Notes: generated from the sequence alone by a model not told the origin. Counted from the stretch's first letter, positions 28,949 through 37,708 are shown. The stretch: DNA of 64,000 nt from Prochlorococcus marinus str. MIT 0917 (GCF_027359575.1 NZ_CP114784.1:186001-250000), one strand, 5' to 3'. Numbers and translations are program-made.

Positions 28949-29602
28949 TTAAGCCTTTATACAAATAATTGGTTTCTTTCGATTAGGGTAAAGTTCCTTA
29001 CATAAGTTACAGATTGTACCGTTACATCCTCTCGCTGAGCAATATTCTCTTCCGTAAAAAATAATTTGTAGATGTAACTTATTCCAAAGATTTTTTGGAA
29101 ATAATCTTTTTAGATCTTTTTCCGTTTGGATTACATTCTTGCCTGAAGTTAATCTCCATCTCTGAGCTAATCTATGTATATGGGTATCGACAGGAAATGA
29201 TGGAACACCAAAGACTTGAGACATAACAACACTTGCTGTCTTATGACCAACGCCAGGAAGTGATTCAAGTTCCTTAAATGAATTTGGAACTATGTTATTG
29301 AATTTCTCATGAATAATCTTTGATAATTTATAAGTATTTTTTGCTTTTGTTTTTGCAAGTCCAAGTTGTTTTATGTAATTATATATTTTTTGCTCACCTA
29401 ATTTATACATTTTTTCAGCTGAGGGAGCAACCTTGAAAAGTTCTTTAGTTAATTCATTAACTTTCTTATCCGTAGATTGTGCACTTAGTACAACTGCTAC
29501 GAGCAACGTGAAACCATTTTGATGATCTAATGGTATCGGTGTCTCAGGATATATTTCTTCAAGCCTCTTAATTATTATTTTTACCCTTTCATCTTTTTTC
29601 AT
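28949..29602 (-). CDS. nth: Endonuclease III (DNA glycosylase/AP lyase)
   Basis: 217 aa. Removes oxidised pyrimidines from DNA. The HhH motif LPGVGHKTASVV carries the catalytic lysine and FPVDTHIHRLAQRW the catalytic aspartate. The C-terminal 4Fe-4S loop is unusual: GREYCSARGCNGTICNLC gives Cys spacing x4-x4-x2 instead of the classical x6-x2-x5, with no cysteine after the last expected position. Four cysteines remain, so a cluster is still possible with altered geometry. Confidence 0.93.
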   Translation of the reverse strand: MKKDERVKIIIKRLEEIYPETPIPLDHQNGFTLLVAVVLSAQSTDKKVNELTKELFKVAPSAEKMYKLGEQKIYNYIKQLGLAKTKAKNTYKLSKIIHEKFNNIVPNSFKELESLPGVGHKTASVVMSQVFGVPSFPVDTHIHRLAQRWRLTSGKNVIQTEKDLKRLFPKNLWNKLHLQIIFYGREYCSARGCNGTICNLCKELYPNRKKPIICIKA

Positions 29603-29670
29603 TTCAGTATGAATATCATTTTTTCTAAAGTTACCTAATAAAATCCTTTGGCTTGAAGCTAGAGACTTAC

Positions 29671-29760
29671 ATGAGAAAGTATTGGTATCATTTTATACGA
29701 GAGCCTGTGATTTTTGCTCATGGTTTTTTGGTTTTTGTGGTTAGTTTGTTTTTTTATTGA
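29671..29760 (+). CDS. Possible 29-aa single-span membrane peptide
   Basis: Open frame from ATG 29671 to TGA 29758-29760, a charged start (MRKYWYHFIREP) followed by the hydrophobic VIFAHGFLVFVVSLFFY. Hydrophobicity and start codon support translation, but nothing else does. It ends 32 bp before the ABC ATPase gene, so it could equally be a leader peptide or chance. Confidence 0.35.
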   Translation: MRKYWYHFIREPVIFAHGFLVFVVSLFFY

Positions 29761-29791
29761 TTTCTAGTGAATAGAATAAACAAAAATAGTT

Positions 29792-30853
29792 TTGGTGAAT
29801 ACTGAACTAGAAATTCAAAATTTATGGCATGAGTTTAAACCTAGTAAAAATAATAATTGGGTTTTAAAAGATATTAATTTCTCTCTAAGACCCGGAGAAT
29901 TAGTTGGGTTGTTAGGTCCTTCGGGTTGTGGGAAAACTACTCTTCTAAGATTGATAGCAGGTTTTGAAAAGCCTAAACGCGGATTAATAAAAAAAAACGG
30001 GCAAATAATCTCAAATAATCATCATCTTCTCTCTCCTGAGAGAAGAAAAATAGGGATGGTTTTTCAAGACTATGCTCTTTTCCCTCATTTAAATGTTTGG
30101 GACAATGTTTGTTTTGGTATAAATCACAAAGAAGAATCTATAAAAAGAGCAAACTGGCTATTAAATTTATTGGATATTTATGAGTTTAAAAATAGATTTC
30201 CTCACGAACTTTCTGGGGGACAGAGTCAAAGAGTGGCATTAGCTCGTGCCCTGGCACCTGGTACATCCTTGGTTTTGTTGGATGAACCCTTTTGTTCTTT
30301 AGATGTTGAAGTTAGATCTAGATTAAGGTCTGAACTATCTTCTGTTTTAAAATCCTGTTCGGCATCTGCAATTTTGGTAACTCATGATCCTCATGAAGCA
30401 TTAGCTATTTGTGATCGAGTGGCTGTATTAAGAAAGGGGGAAATTCAGCAATACGCAACTCCTTTTGATATGGTTTCAAGCCCATCCAATGATTTTGTAG
30501 GTCAATTTGTGCTTCAAAAAAATATTTTGCCTATTAGATACATTAAAGATTCTTATTCAACATGTATTGGTAAATTAAATTTTCCTAGCGATACATTTAT
30601 ATCATCAAAATCTGTTTGTATGTTTGACAAAAATGCTATTCGTATTAAAGCTTGTGCAAATGATCTCTTTACAGTCATTTCAAAAGAATATCGCATTGAT
30701 CATTATGTTTATACTGTAATAAGTGATGGGGTAAAGTTAAGATCGGAGATGAGCTTGGATACACATTTATCTATTGGAGATACATGTAAGGTTGAAACAA
30801 TTAATGAAAAAAACTTTTTTGTTCTACCAGAAAATATCAAATCTACTTTCTAA
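29792..30853 (+). CDS. ABC transporter ATP-binding protein of the Fe(III)/spermidine-type family
   Basis: 353 aa, TTG 29792 or GTG 29795. Walker A GPSGCGKTT, Q loop VFQDYALFP, signature LSGGQSQRVALARAL and Walker B LVLLDEPF are complete. The C-terminal about 110 residues form a TOBE-like regulatory domain. Similarity of the nucleotide-binding part to FbpC/FutC suggests iron(III) import, and the position just before a Fur-box-like site and a ferritin gene supports that, but no permease or binding protein lies beside it. Confidence 0.8.
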   Translation: MVNTELEIQNLWHEFKPSKNNNWVLKDINFSLRPGELVGLLGPSGCGKTTLLRLIAGFEKPKRGLIKKNGQIISNNHHLLSPERRKIGMVFQDYALFPHLNVWDNVCFGINHKEESIKRANWLLNLLDIYEFKNRFPHELSGGQSQRVALARALAPGTSLVLLDEPFCSLDVEVRSRLRSELSSVLKSCSASAILVTHDPHEALAICDRVAVLRKGEIQQYATPFDMVSSPSNDFVGQFVLQKNILPIRYIKDSYSTCIGKLNFPSDTFISSKSVCMFDKNAIRIKACANDLFTVISKEYRIDHYVYTVISDGVKLRSEMSLDTHLSIGDTCKVETINEKNFFVLPENIKSTF

Positions 30854-30895
30854 ATACTTTAAAGGAATCATTATATTAAAATTATACTTTTAGGC

Positions 30896-30914
30896 GCAAA
30901 TGAGATTCATTATC
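30896..30914. promoter_or_regulatory. Fur-box-like site upstream of ferritin
   Basis: gcaaatgagattcattatc matches the classical 19-bp Fur consensus GATAATGATAATCATTATC at 15 of 19 positions, counted by hand. It lies 112 bp before the ferritin start. Marine picocyanobacteria encode Fur; binding here is inference. Operator function for the ferritin gene is the most direct reading. Confidence 0.45.
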
Positions 30915-31025
30915 AAATAAATAAATTTAAAAATTTAAGTTAATAACAACAATATGATACGAGAGGAGTTATCATTTGATTGAACAAAAATTAGTTTTTG
31001 CGTTCTTTGGCCTAGCTTTTTTGTT

Positions 31026-31577
31026 ATGCAATCAACTACATCCAATTCAATAGGTCTTAACGTGGGTCCTTCAGGCCGTGCAATTGCACAGCCCATGGAT
31101 GTTGATCTTCTTGACGCTCTTTATCAACATACTTCTCTTGAAAGGGTTTCAAGCGCACAATATTTAGCTATGTCCCTTTGGTTCCTAGAAAGAGAACTAA
31201 GAGGATTTTCCTCGTTTTTCAAGAAAGAGTCTTTATCTGAACAAGAGCATGGATTTAACTTCGCTAAATATATGATTGCTCGAGGTCAAACTGTTGAACT
31301 CGAAGAAGTAACTAAGCCAATACAAGAATGGAAGACGGTCCTGGAATTAGTTACTTTATCTTTTCAAATGGAGGCTGACGTAACAACCTCTGTTCAGCAG
31401 CTCTATTCATTGGCAGAAAGATCAAATGATACTCGTACTACGGTATTCCTTGACCCTGTTATAGACGAACAAATTAAATCTGAAGATGAAATGGCTTACT
31501 TACTCGGTAAAGTTAAATTTGCTAATAATGATCCCTCCGCATTATTCATTATTGATAATGAATTAAATATAAATTAA
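31026..31577 (+). CDS. ftn: Bacterial non-heme ferritin
   Basis: 183 aa. The helix A segment SLERVSSAQYLAMSLWFLERELRGF includes the ferroxidase glutamate E39; LSEQEHGFNFAKYM has the E-x2-H pair; QMEADVTTSVQQLYSLAE supplies another glutamate in helix C. It oxidises and stores iron in a 24-mer shell. The N-terminal about 20 residues (SIGLNVGPSGRAIAQPMD) extend beyond typical ferritins. ATG 31026 follows a possible inverted repeat (atgata...tatcat) as well as the Fur-box-like site. Confidence 0.92.
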   Translation: MQSTTSNSIGLNVGPSGRAIAQPMDVDLLDALYQHTSLERVSSAQYLAMSLWFLERELRGFSSFFKKESLSEQEHGFNFAKYMIARGQTVELEEVTKPIQEWKTVLELVTLSFQMEADVTTSVQQLYSLAERSNDTRTTVFLDPVIDEQIKSEDEMAYLLGKVKFANNDPSALFIIDNELNIN

Positions 31578-31595
31578 TTTTATCTTTTGTTAAAA

Positions 31596-31877
31596 TTATA
31601 TTTGTTTAAAAGAATTAGATCTTTTAGTTAATTCTAATAAAAACTCTAAAGATAAATCCTGAGAATTTCTATTGAACATGCTTTCAGATATGGTTAATAT
31701 TTTTAGTCTATGTTCATTTAGCTTATCTAGCTCTAGCTTTAATCTTTTTGATAGAGACTTGTTATGACAAGTCTCTAGAGAGCTATTGATGTTTTTGGAT
31801 CTTGTCTTTATAAATTCTATCTCTTTGCAGAGTGAAAATACAATAGATTCGGAATAGGAAATTAGATTTTGATTCAT
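31596..31877 (-). CDS. Small helical protein of unknown function
   Basis: 93 aa, predicted largely alpha-helical (ESIVFSLCKEIEFIKTRSKNINSSLETC and KRLKLELDKLNEHRLKILT). No domain recognised. It is just six bases downstream of the Crp-family regulator on the same strand and so probably co-transcribed with it, which links it loosely to the iron neighbourhood. Confidence 0.6.
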   Translation of the reverse strand: MNQNLISYSESIVFSLCKEIEFIKTRSKNINSSLETCHNKSLSKRLKLELDKLNEHRLKILTISESMFNRNSQDLSLEFLLELTKRSNSFKQI

Positions 31878-31883
31878 TATTTT

Positions 31884-32480
31884 TTACATCGTTAATGGTG
31901 ATGACTCAATGAACTCCGGTGCAAGACTGAGAGTTGGATCACCTGATGGTGCTTTAAGTAAATCCGCTGTTCTCAGCCTTGAAATCAAACGAGTAGAAGT
32001 AACCCTTGTAGATCCAATTAACTCTCCAATTCTTTCATGAGTCAGTCTGAATGGTAATTGGCACCAATCACCGCATCTTCTCCCAAGTCGGTTAACTAAT
32101 AAAGCGAATAAAGCCTGTAGTCTTTGTTCAGCATTACCTAAATGTCTAATCCTAAGTAGCTGAAGTGTCCATTCGTTGACAGCGTCATAACCTACTGCCT
32201 CAACTGATGTTTCAGCATCGCTTACAAAGCAAAGAGGGGTTAAAGCTTCTACGCATACACCTTCACTGCACAGACGGTCTGTTCTTAATTGATCGCCAGA
32301 CTGCAAGAAAGCCAATGTCATCCCTTCTGTTTCTTCGCAAGGGCAATAAACACGAGCAACACCATTTAAAACTTCCAAGCAGCTATCTCCTCTTCTGGAG
32401 GAAGGATCTATGAGCACCGATTGCCCCGTTGCCATTCGAACAGCTGATGAGGGAGTTTCTGCGTAGGTTCTAAAGCTCAT
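31884..32480 (-). CDS. Crp/Fnr-family transcription regulator
   Basis: 198 aa. A short cyclic-nucleotide-binding-like N-terminal domain (residues about 20-110) precedes a winged helix-turn-helix, with the recognition region HERIGELIGSTRVTSTRLISRLRTADLL at about 150-176. The effector-binding residues of true Crp are not visible. It differs from NtcA, which is longer and has a characteristic HTH. Located between ferritin and pcb, it is a candidate regulator of iron-responsive genes; that role is inference. Confidence 0.88.
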   Translation of the reverse strand: MSFRTYAETPSSAVRMATGQSVLIDPSSRRGDSCLEVLNGVARVYCPCEETEGMTLAFLQSGDQLRTDRLCSEGVCVEALTPLCFVSDAETSVEAVGYDAVNEWTLQLLRIRHLGNAEQRLQALFALLVNRLGRRCGDWCQLPFRLTHERIGELIGSTRVTSTRLISRLRTADLLKAPSGDPTLSLAPEFIESSPLTM

Positions 32481-32698
32481 TAAAACTTGAAGGAGCTTGA
32501 TGGATTTCTAATTTACACAAAACTCTGAGCTTTTTGCAACCGATTCTCAATAGCAACAAGCTCTTGAGATTTTTTCCTGCTCTACGTATAAAAAGTCACA
32601 CCAGCTGGCTATTTTTATTTCATTTTTATCTTTTGAGTTAGTTAATTGTGACATTAATGTGAGCAGGTATGTATTTTTTTCTACTAAATATTCGCATT

Positions 32699-32725
32699 AA
32701 AAAAGGCCCGCAAGGGGCCTTTTTG
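32699..32725 (-). terminator. Rho-independent terminator of pcb
   Basis: Stem ggccc (32705-32709) and gggcc (32715-32719) with a 5-nt loop, flanked by A6 and T5, so the minus-strand transcript ends in a GC stem and a T tract. The left flank is the recurring GCATTAAAAAA motif (32694-32704). Confidence 0.9.
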
Positions 32726-32757
32726 TTCACTAATGAAATTAATAAATTAGTTAATAA

Positions 32758-33816
32758 TTAACCGTTAGTGATTTTTGCGTTTTCCATATTGTCGAACGCT
32801 TTACCTACGCGTCTGAAGTCAAATCCCATAGCTCTTAATGCATGCCAGAGATGTCCCTGAATGAAGAAGAAACCAAGATAGAAGTGAACATTCGCTAACC
32901 AAGCTCTAGCAGTATGAGCACCAGTTGCAAGTGATGCGTCGGTATCAACAAAATAAGGAGCGAAATCAAACTTGAGTTGAAGTACATCTCCAAAGAATTC
33001 TGTTGAGTAAACAGTTGTGTTTGTTGAACTCCAGAAAGCTGCAACAAGTGCACAGTAACCAACACCAGCTAGTGAGTATGAAAGAACAGCTTCTGCTGAA
33101 AGAAGTCCTTTACCTTTGAATTCTGTGTACTCACCGAATTGCTTAGTAATGATGTGGAATGCACCACCAATTATTTGGAAAAATGCTAAGAATGCGTGAC
33201 CGCCCATAACATCTTCCAAACTTGTGATTTGAAGGAAATCAGCTTGGTGATTCCAAATCATTCCTAAATCTAGGTTGTAAGAAACTGTACGAGTAGCTCC
33301 TAAAGCAGTATCCCAAATACCATGATATTGAGCCCATTCAACGAATTGAATGTTTGCCAAACCTAGGAAAATAAGGTGGTGACCAAGAATAAATGTAAGT
33401 TTGTCTGGATCGTCCCACTCGAAGTCAAACTTTTTAGGACGACTTCCTTCAGGATAGTTTCCTAAATCACCGTCATATCTTGTGGAGTGAAGAATTCCAC
33501 CAGCACCAAGAACACCAGAGAAAATTAGGTGAAGTACAGCAATAACTGTGCAACCATAAGGCTCAGTTATAACTCCGTTTTCGATTCCACCTATTCCAAG
33601 TTGTGCAAGGTGAGGCAAGCAGATCAAGTTTTGATTACCCATCGCAACGGATGAGTCATAACGAGCTAGCTCAAATAAAGTGAACGCACCTGCCCAGAAC
33701 ATCATCAAACCAGCATGGGCAGCATGCGCAGCGATGAATTTTCCGGAGCGATTGGCCGTCCCTGAATTACCCGCGTACCAGTCATAGGTAACGCTAGGAT
33801 TCCCGTAGGTCTGCAC
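32758..33816 (-). CDS. pcb: Chlorophyll a/b-binding antenna protein Pcb (IsiA/CP43 family)
   Basis: 352 aa with six membrane helices, typical of Pcb proteins, which bind divinyl chlorophylls as light-harvesting antenna around photosystem I or II in Prochlorococcus. Characteristic segments are TYDWYAGNSGTANRSGKFIAAHAAHAGLMMFWAGAFTLFE, GHHLIFLGLANIQFVEW and GHAFLAFFQIIGGAFHI, with many histidines for chlorophyll ligation. The large lumenal loop of CP43 is missing, as expected. It belongs to a small gene family whose members differ in photosystem specificity and iron response; I cannot name the paralogue from sequence alone. Confidence 0.95.
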   Translation of the reverse strand: MQTYGNPSVTYDWYAGNSGTANRSGKFIAAHAAHAGLMMFWAGAFTLFELARYDSSVAMGNQNLICLPHLAQLGIGGIENGVITEPYGCTVIAVLHLIFSGVLGAGGILHSTRYDGDLGNYPEGSRPKKFDFEWDDPDKLTFILGHHLIFLGLANIQFVEWAQYHGIWDTALGATRTVSYNLDLGMIWNHQADFLQITSLEDVMGGHAFLAFFQIIGGAFHIITKQFGEYTEFKGKGLLSAEAVLSYSLAGVGYCALVAAFWSSTNTTVYSTEFFGDVLQLKFDFAPYFVDTDASLATGAHTARAWLANVHFYLGFFFIQGHLWHALRAMGFDFRRVGKAFDNMENAKITNG

Positions 33817-34068
33817 GAGAAATAAACAAAGAACAGTAAGAGGATATATTTATAGGTCTGTAAGTTCCATATCCCTTCACATTGCTTATTGAAATTGTAG
33901 GTTTTGTACATATTTCACGAACATCTGCTACTAAATATGATCTTCGTGTTAAGGGAAGATTTAATCCTTAAAGTCCTTATAATCACTACGGTATTTACTT
34001 TCACATATAGTCAAAACTCAAGATCCACTGCCTGACTTTGTTATTTTGAAAACAAACCAAATGAATTA

Positions 34069-34794
34069 ATGAATTATAAAAATGTCATTAAAGAGTTTTT
34101 TGGAAAAGAGAGAATTTTTCTCGATCAGAGAAAAACCCTAATAGTTTTGCTTGGTTCTTTTGCTGATTTTGATAGTTTTGAATACTCTCAGCAATTATCA
34201 GCTCAATCAACTAGGTTGGCCAATAATTCAGTTGATTTGATATTGATAGGCATTGGGAGCGAAAACTCTAAAGAATCTTTTTGTAAGTTCAATAAAATTG
34301 ATATAAAAAATGTTTTTGCTGTACCGGATGCTGAACTCCACAAAAAACTTAATCTTAATCCTGGGTTTGTCTCGGAAATGCCAGCAATTATTAATTTATT
34401 GATTATGTGCATGGGAATAAGTTCTAGCGGTACAATCAAGGAAGTTTTAAGGGGGTATTTAGGTGACGCAAATGCAAAGAGTTTATTCGCTTTTGACGAA
34501 GATATAAATTTAGGACCTTTCTGTTTGATGAAAGGAAATATGTTTGATATTTTTTCAAAAAAACAAAATTTACGCCCTTTTGAGCTTGCAACAAGGAGAC
34601 TTATGAATATGATTGAAATTCTTTTGAATTGGAATACTTATGTTCCTGATTCTGCATTCCTAACTCAAAGAGGAGCAACAATACTATTAAATGAAAATGA
34701 TGAGGTTTTATATGAATTTATTTCTGAAAGTCTTTTAGGCTATGCAAGCAAAATGAGTGCACCATTATCATTTTTAGATGATATTTTGAATTAA
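34069..34794 (+). CDS. AhpC/TSA-like (peroxiredoxin-like 2) protein
   Basis: 241 aa. The N-terminal half has the thioredoxin fold layout of PXL2 proteins: TLIVLLGSFADFDSFEYSQQLSAQSTRL, LILIGIGSENSKESFCKF and AVPDAELHKKLNL. A peroxidatic cysteine in the usual position is not visible; the nearest cysteine is in ESFCKFN. Cyanobacterial members are often annotated as antioxidant proteins without proof. It is transcribed divergently from pcb and is followed 14 bp later by a zinc-ribbon protein gene. Confidence 0.7.
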   Translation: MNYKNVIKEFFGKERIFLDQRKTLIVLLGSFADFDSFEYSQQLSAQSTRLANNSVDLILIGIGSENSKESFCKFNKIDIKNVFAVPDAELHKKLNLNPGFVSEMPAIINLLIMCMGISSSGTIKEVLRGYLGDANAKSLFAFDEDINLGPFCLMKGNMFDIFSKKQNLRPFELATRRLMNMIEILLNWNTYVPDSAFLTQRGATILLNENDEVLYEFISESLLGYASKMSAPLSFLDDILN

Positions 34795-34808
34795 TTAAAT
34801 AAACTCTT

Positions 34809-35024
34809 ATGATTGGGAATAAATGCTTGGTTTGTGGAAGTTCTAATCTAAGAGCTGATCGTGCATTATCTGGAAGATTAGTATGCAATTCATGTGGAAC
34901 CCCTTTCGGAGTTGGTAGAAGAGTAATTAATAGAAAAGGTATTTACAATAAGTTTTCATTTAATAATAAATACTCTCTTTTTATTTGTATATTAATACTT
35001 GCCTTTATTCTTGTTGTTATTTAG
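34809..35024 (+). CDS. Zinc-ribbon protein with a C-terminal membrane span
   Basis: 71 aa. An N-terminal zinc ribbon, CLVCGSSNLRADRALSGRLVCNSCG, has two CxxC pairs. The last 18 residues (LFICILILAFILVVI) form a membrane helix. Small proteins of this kind are tail-anchored with the zinc ribbon in the cytosol. No function known. The stop overlaps the convergent ABC ATPase gene by 4 bp. Confidence 0.65.
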   Translation: MIGNKCLVCGSSNLRADRALSGRLVCNSCGTPFGVGRRVINRKGIYNKFSFNNKYSLFICILILAFILVVI

Positions 35025-35833
35025 CTACTTAATGGGAGCATTCTCCAATATCCTTCTTGTTCTATTACTTTAATTGATATGTTAAAAAGATCACTAAGTA
35101 TTTTTGTATTTATTAATTCATTAGGGCTTCCATCATTTAATATTTTACCTTCTTTTATTAGGATAACTCTATTGGTTTTAGGTAAAATAGATTCTAGATT
35201 ATGTGTTACATAAACTACATTTACTGACTGGTTAATTAATTTGTTTAGGTTTAGATTCAAGATGAAATTTGATTTTATATCTAAATTACAAAATGGCTCA
35301 TCTAGTACTAGTATATTAGGTTCATAAACAAGAGCTCTTGCAATTAATGCTCTTCTTTTCTGACCATCAGAAAGTGATTGGAATTCGTTAGAAATAATAT
35401 TACTTAGTTCCCATTCATTTGTTAGATTTTCAATTTTAATTTTCTCTCTTTCTGAAAGTAAGTTTGAATATCTAGAATTAAAAACCCCTGAGAATCCTGA
35501 GCTGATTACATCGTACAGCTTCACTCCATTATTTACCCTTTGCTCCATTTCTTTAAATAGAAATCCTATCTTTTTTCTTAAATCCCAAATATTTATATTT
35601 TCTTTGTTAAACATTTTAAATGAACTATTATTTGAATTGATTGGATATATTGATCTGTTTAATAACTTTAGAAAAGTAGATTTACCAGATCCATTTGGTC
35701 CTAATATGAGTATATTTTCTCCATAACGAAGATTTATGTTTATATCCGATAAGATTTTATTTTGATCAATATATACATTTATATTTTTTAAGCTTGCCCA
35801 GTTTATTTCATCTTTTCGAGTTTTATCTCTCAT
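35021..35833 (-). CDS. ABC transporter ATP-binding protein
   Basis: 270 aa. Walker A GPNGSGKST, signature SLSDGQKRRALIARAL (D in place of the second G of LSGGQ) and Walker B ILVLDEPF are complete; VTHNLESIL gives the switch histidine. It is similar to the ModF/YhaQ-type ATPases, and no permease adjoins it. It lies 33 bp downstream of the Rieske oxygenase gene, in the same direction. Confidence 0.85.
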   Translation of the reverse strand: MRDKTRKDEINWASLKNINVYIDQNKILSDININLRYGENILILGPNGSGKSTFLKLLNRSIYPINSNNSSFKMFNKENINIWDLRKKIGFLFKEMEQRVNNGVKLYDVISSGFSGVFNSRYSNLLSEREKIKIENLTNEWELSNIISNEFQSLSDGQKRRALIARALVYEPNILVLDEPFCNLDIKSNFILNLNLNKLINQSVNVVYVTHNLESILPKTNRVILIKEGKILNDGSPNELINTKILSDLFNISIKVIEQEGYWRMLPLSS

Positions 35834-35866
35834 TTATGTAACCACTAAATTTATAATCTATTTTGA

Positions 35867-37201
35867 TTATATTAATAGCAGAATAAAACTTATTGGGAAC
35901 AATAATCTAGTTAAAAGTTTGATAATTATCTTTCTATTGTTCTTTATAGCCATATTGGGATTTTCTGGAGGATATTGCATTCCTCTATCCTCATGGACTG
36001 AGTTAGTCAATGAATTAGTTGGATGTAAGTCCCATGGCTTTTCTTTATTTAATGCATTTTGAAGCCAATCCCAATAATATTGAACCATTTTATCTTCACC
36101 TAATAGTTTTACATTATCTTTTTGTATGTAACCCATCTGATCATTAAAAGTTTGGGTTTTTAAGACTAAATAATCTTCAGTAAAAATCTTATAAAATGTC
36201 CTTCTTTGTAAATGACTAAATAAAACTAGAGTTGTGAATAGTTTATTTTTAAGGAATTTTCTATAATGCCTTACAATGACTCTTGCTTTATTATTTCCTA
36301 GTGGAATATGATCAAGAACTTGAATATATCTTGTACTTTCAGGTGAGCCTTTATATATAAATATTCTGCCGGGAGGTACAAATTTTATTCTGATAAACTC
36401 ATCTTGCCCATTTGTTTTATAAGAATATATACTTTCTATTTGTCTATTATCCCTTTTTATTTTTTGATTGAAACTAGTTATAGTTTCTCTGTTTACGTTT
36501 TTGTCTGGAATTGTGCCTCCATGCATCCAGAATACATGTAATATATCTAGATGATTTTCAATAATTCTTGCCCAATCTGCCTTGAAATCTACATAAACTT
36601 CTTCATATTCATATTCTAAAGATGGAAATCCGTATGAGTCAGGAAGTAGGCTGTTTATTGATGATTTTATTTCAAAGTCTTCAATGTTTGCAAGAGGAGT
36701 TCCAGTATAGTAAATGTATATATAACCTTCTTTCTCTACACATGGATATTGAAAGAGTTTTATGCTTTTTGCATAGTTATCATAATTAGAATCAATGATA
36801 TGTTGACAAGTTATTCTGTCTAAATTTGTGCAGCTACCTTGTGATGAGAACCTAGCACCGTGATAAGGGCAAACAAGTTGACCATTGATTATTTCACCAC
36901 CTAAAAATGATGCTCCTCTATGAGGACATACATCTTTTACACATCGAACAATACCTTCTCTATCGCGATACAAAACAAGTGGCTCGTTATAAATCGTAAA
37001 GTGATTTAGTTTTCCCTCCTTTATTGACTCGCTGCTAGAGACTGAATACCAACCTAAAAGTCCATTAGTTAATTGATTGGAAGGCTTGGGAGCAATATTC
37101 TCAATGTCTTTTACAGTTTCACTCTCATTAAAATTAGATCTAATGAGATTATTAGTCTCATATTCAAATGGTTTATTATCTTTTCCTTTTTCTTCGTTCA
37201 T
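35867..37201 (-). CDS. Rieske (2Fe-2S) oxygenase of the PaO/CAO-like family
   Basis: 444 aa from ATG 37201. The Rieske cluster motif is CPHRG (C92, H94) and CPYHG (C111, H114). The catalytic iron site is N-H-L-D-I-L-H-V-F-W-M-H, the D-x2-H-x4-H pattern of the pheophorbide a oxygenase/LLS1 family. The C-terminal span (LLTRLLFPISFILLLI) likely anchors it to membranes. Plant relatives act in chlorophyll metabolism and degradation. The substrate in this organism is not known; handling of a pigment is inference. Confidence 0.85.
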   Translation of the reverse strand: MNEEKGKDNKPFEYETNNLIRSNFNESETVKDIENIAPKPSNQLTNGLLGWYSVSSSESIKEGKLNHFTIYNEPLVLYRDREGIVRCVKDVCPHRGASFLGGEIINGQLVCPYHGARFSSQGSCTNLDRITCQHIIDSNYDNYAKSIKLFQYPCVEKEGYIYIYYTGTPLANIEDFEIKSSINSLLPDSYGFPSLEYEYEEVYVDFKADWARIIENHLDILHVFWMHGGTIPDKNVNRETITSFNQKIKRDNRQIESIYSYKTNGQDEFIRIKFVPPGRIFIYKGSPESTRYIQVLDHIPLGNNKARVIVRHYRKFLKNKLFTTLVLFSHLQRRTFYKIFTEDYLVLKTQTFNDQMGYIQKDNVKLLGEDKMVQYYWDWLQNALNKEKPWDLHPTNSLTNSVHEDRGMQYPPENPNMAIKNNRKIIIKLLTRLLFPISFILLLI

Positions 37202-37392
37202 AACCAAGCAGATCTTTCAGTGAGATAAAGGTTTCTCATCAAAAGAGTGTTCTCCTTCTATGCTTAATACTCAAAAAAAATAGCACCTAAAGCCTTCTAG
37301 TACCGATTATATTTACATAAAAAAACTTCGAAGTTTGTTCGCCGTTAAAGGCAGCTTTATTAAGTTGTTATTGAATTTAAGCTTTTGCTTCT

Positions 37393-37584
37393 TCAAAGGG
37401 TTTTTGGAGAAACCTCAATACTTGATACGAACTCAGATGCTTCTTCAATATCATTGCAGAATTTACATGTACCTAGGTAGCAACCTAGGTATCTCATGAA
37501 AGAGGTTTTACCACCTGAAAGTTGATATTTATGAATAGTACCTCCTTGTGCGGTAGCTTTCACTAGTTGAGGTAAAGGAGCCAT
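37393..37584 (-). CDS. Small cysteine-containing protein
   Basis: 63 aa from ATG 37584 (two further codons upstream are possible). Cysteines occur as CYLGTCKFC, spaced x4-x2, suggesting metal binding or a redox site. Residues before this (GGTIHKYQLSGGKTSFMRYLG) are conserved-looking. I know of no function. The gene stands alone between the Rieske oxygenase gene and a small acidic protein on the same strand. Confidence 0.55.
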   Translation of the reverse strand: MAPLPQLVKATAQGGTIHKYQLSGGKTSFMRYLGCYLGTCKFCNDIEEASEFVSSIEVSPKTL

Positions 37585-37708
37585 TAACAAATTCTTTTTT
37601 CATAATTTGCATTTAATATCGTTTTATAGCAATAGGTAAATTTACTAAAAAAACAAGGAAATTGAATTCTTTATGTTTATTTTATCTTCCTTCGGTCGAC
37701 CTGGCGAG

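Noticed and set aside
30952-30974. Second Fur-like operator near ferritin (atgata...tatcat)
   Set aside because: Only six base pairs of symmetry with a 10-bp gap in AT-rich sequence; it does not match the Fur consensus well enough.
32650-32665. Crp site from the two tgtga words (tgtgacattaatgtgag)
   Set aside because: The words are direct rather than inverted repeats, so it is not a Crp-type palindrome.
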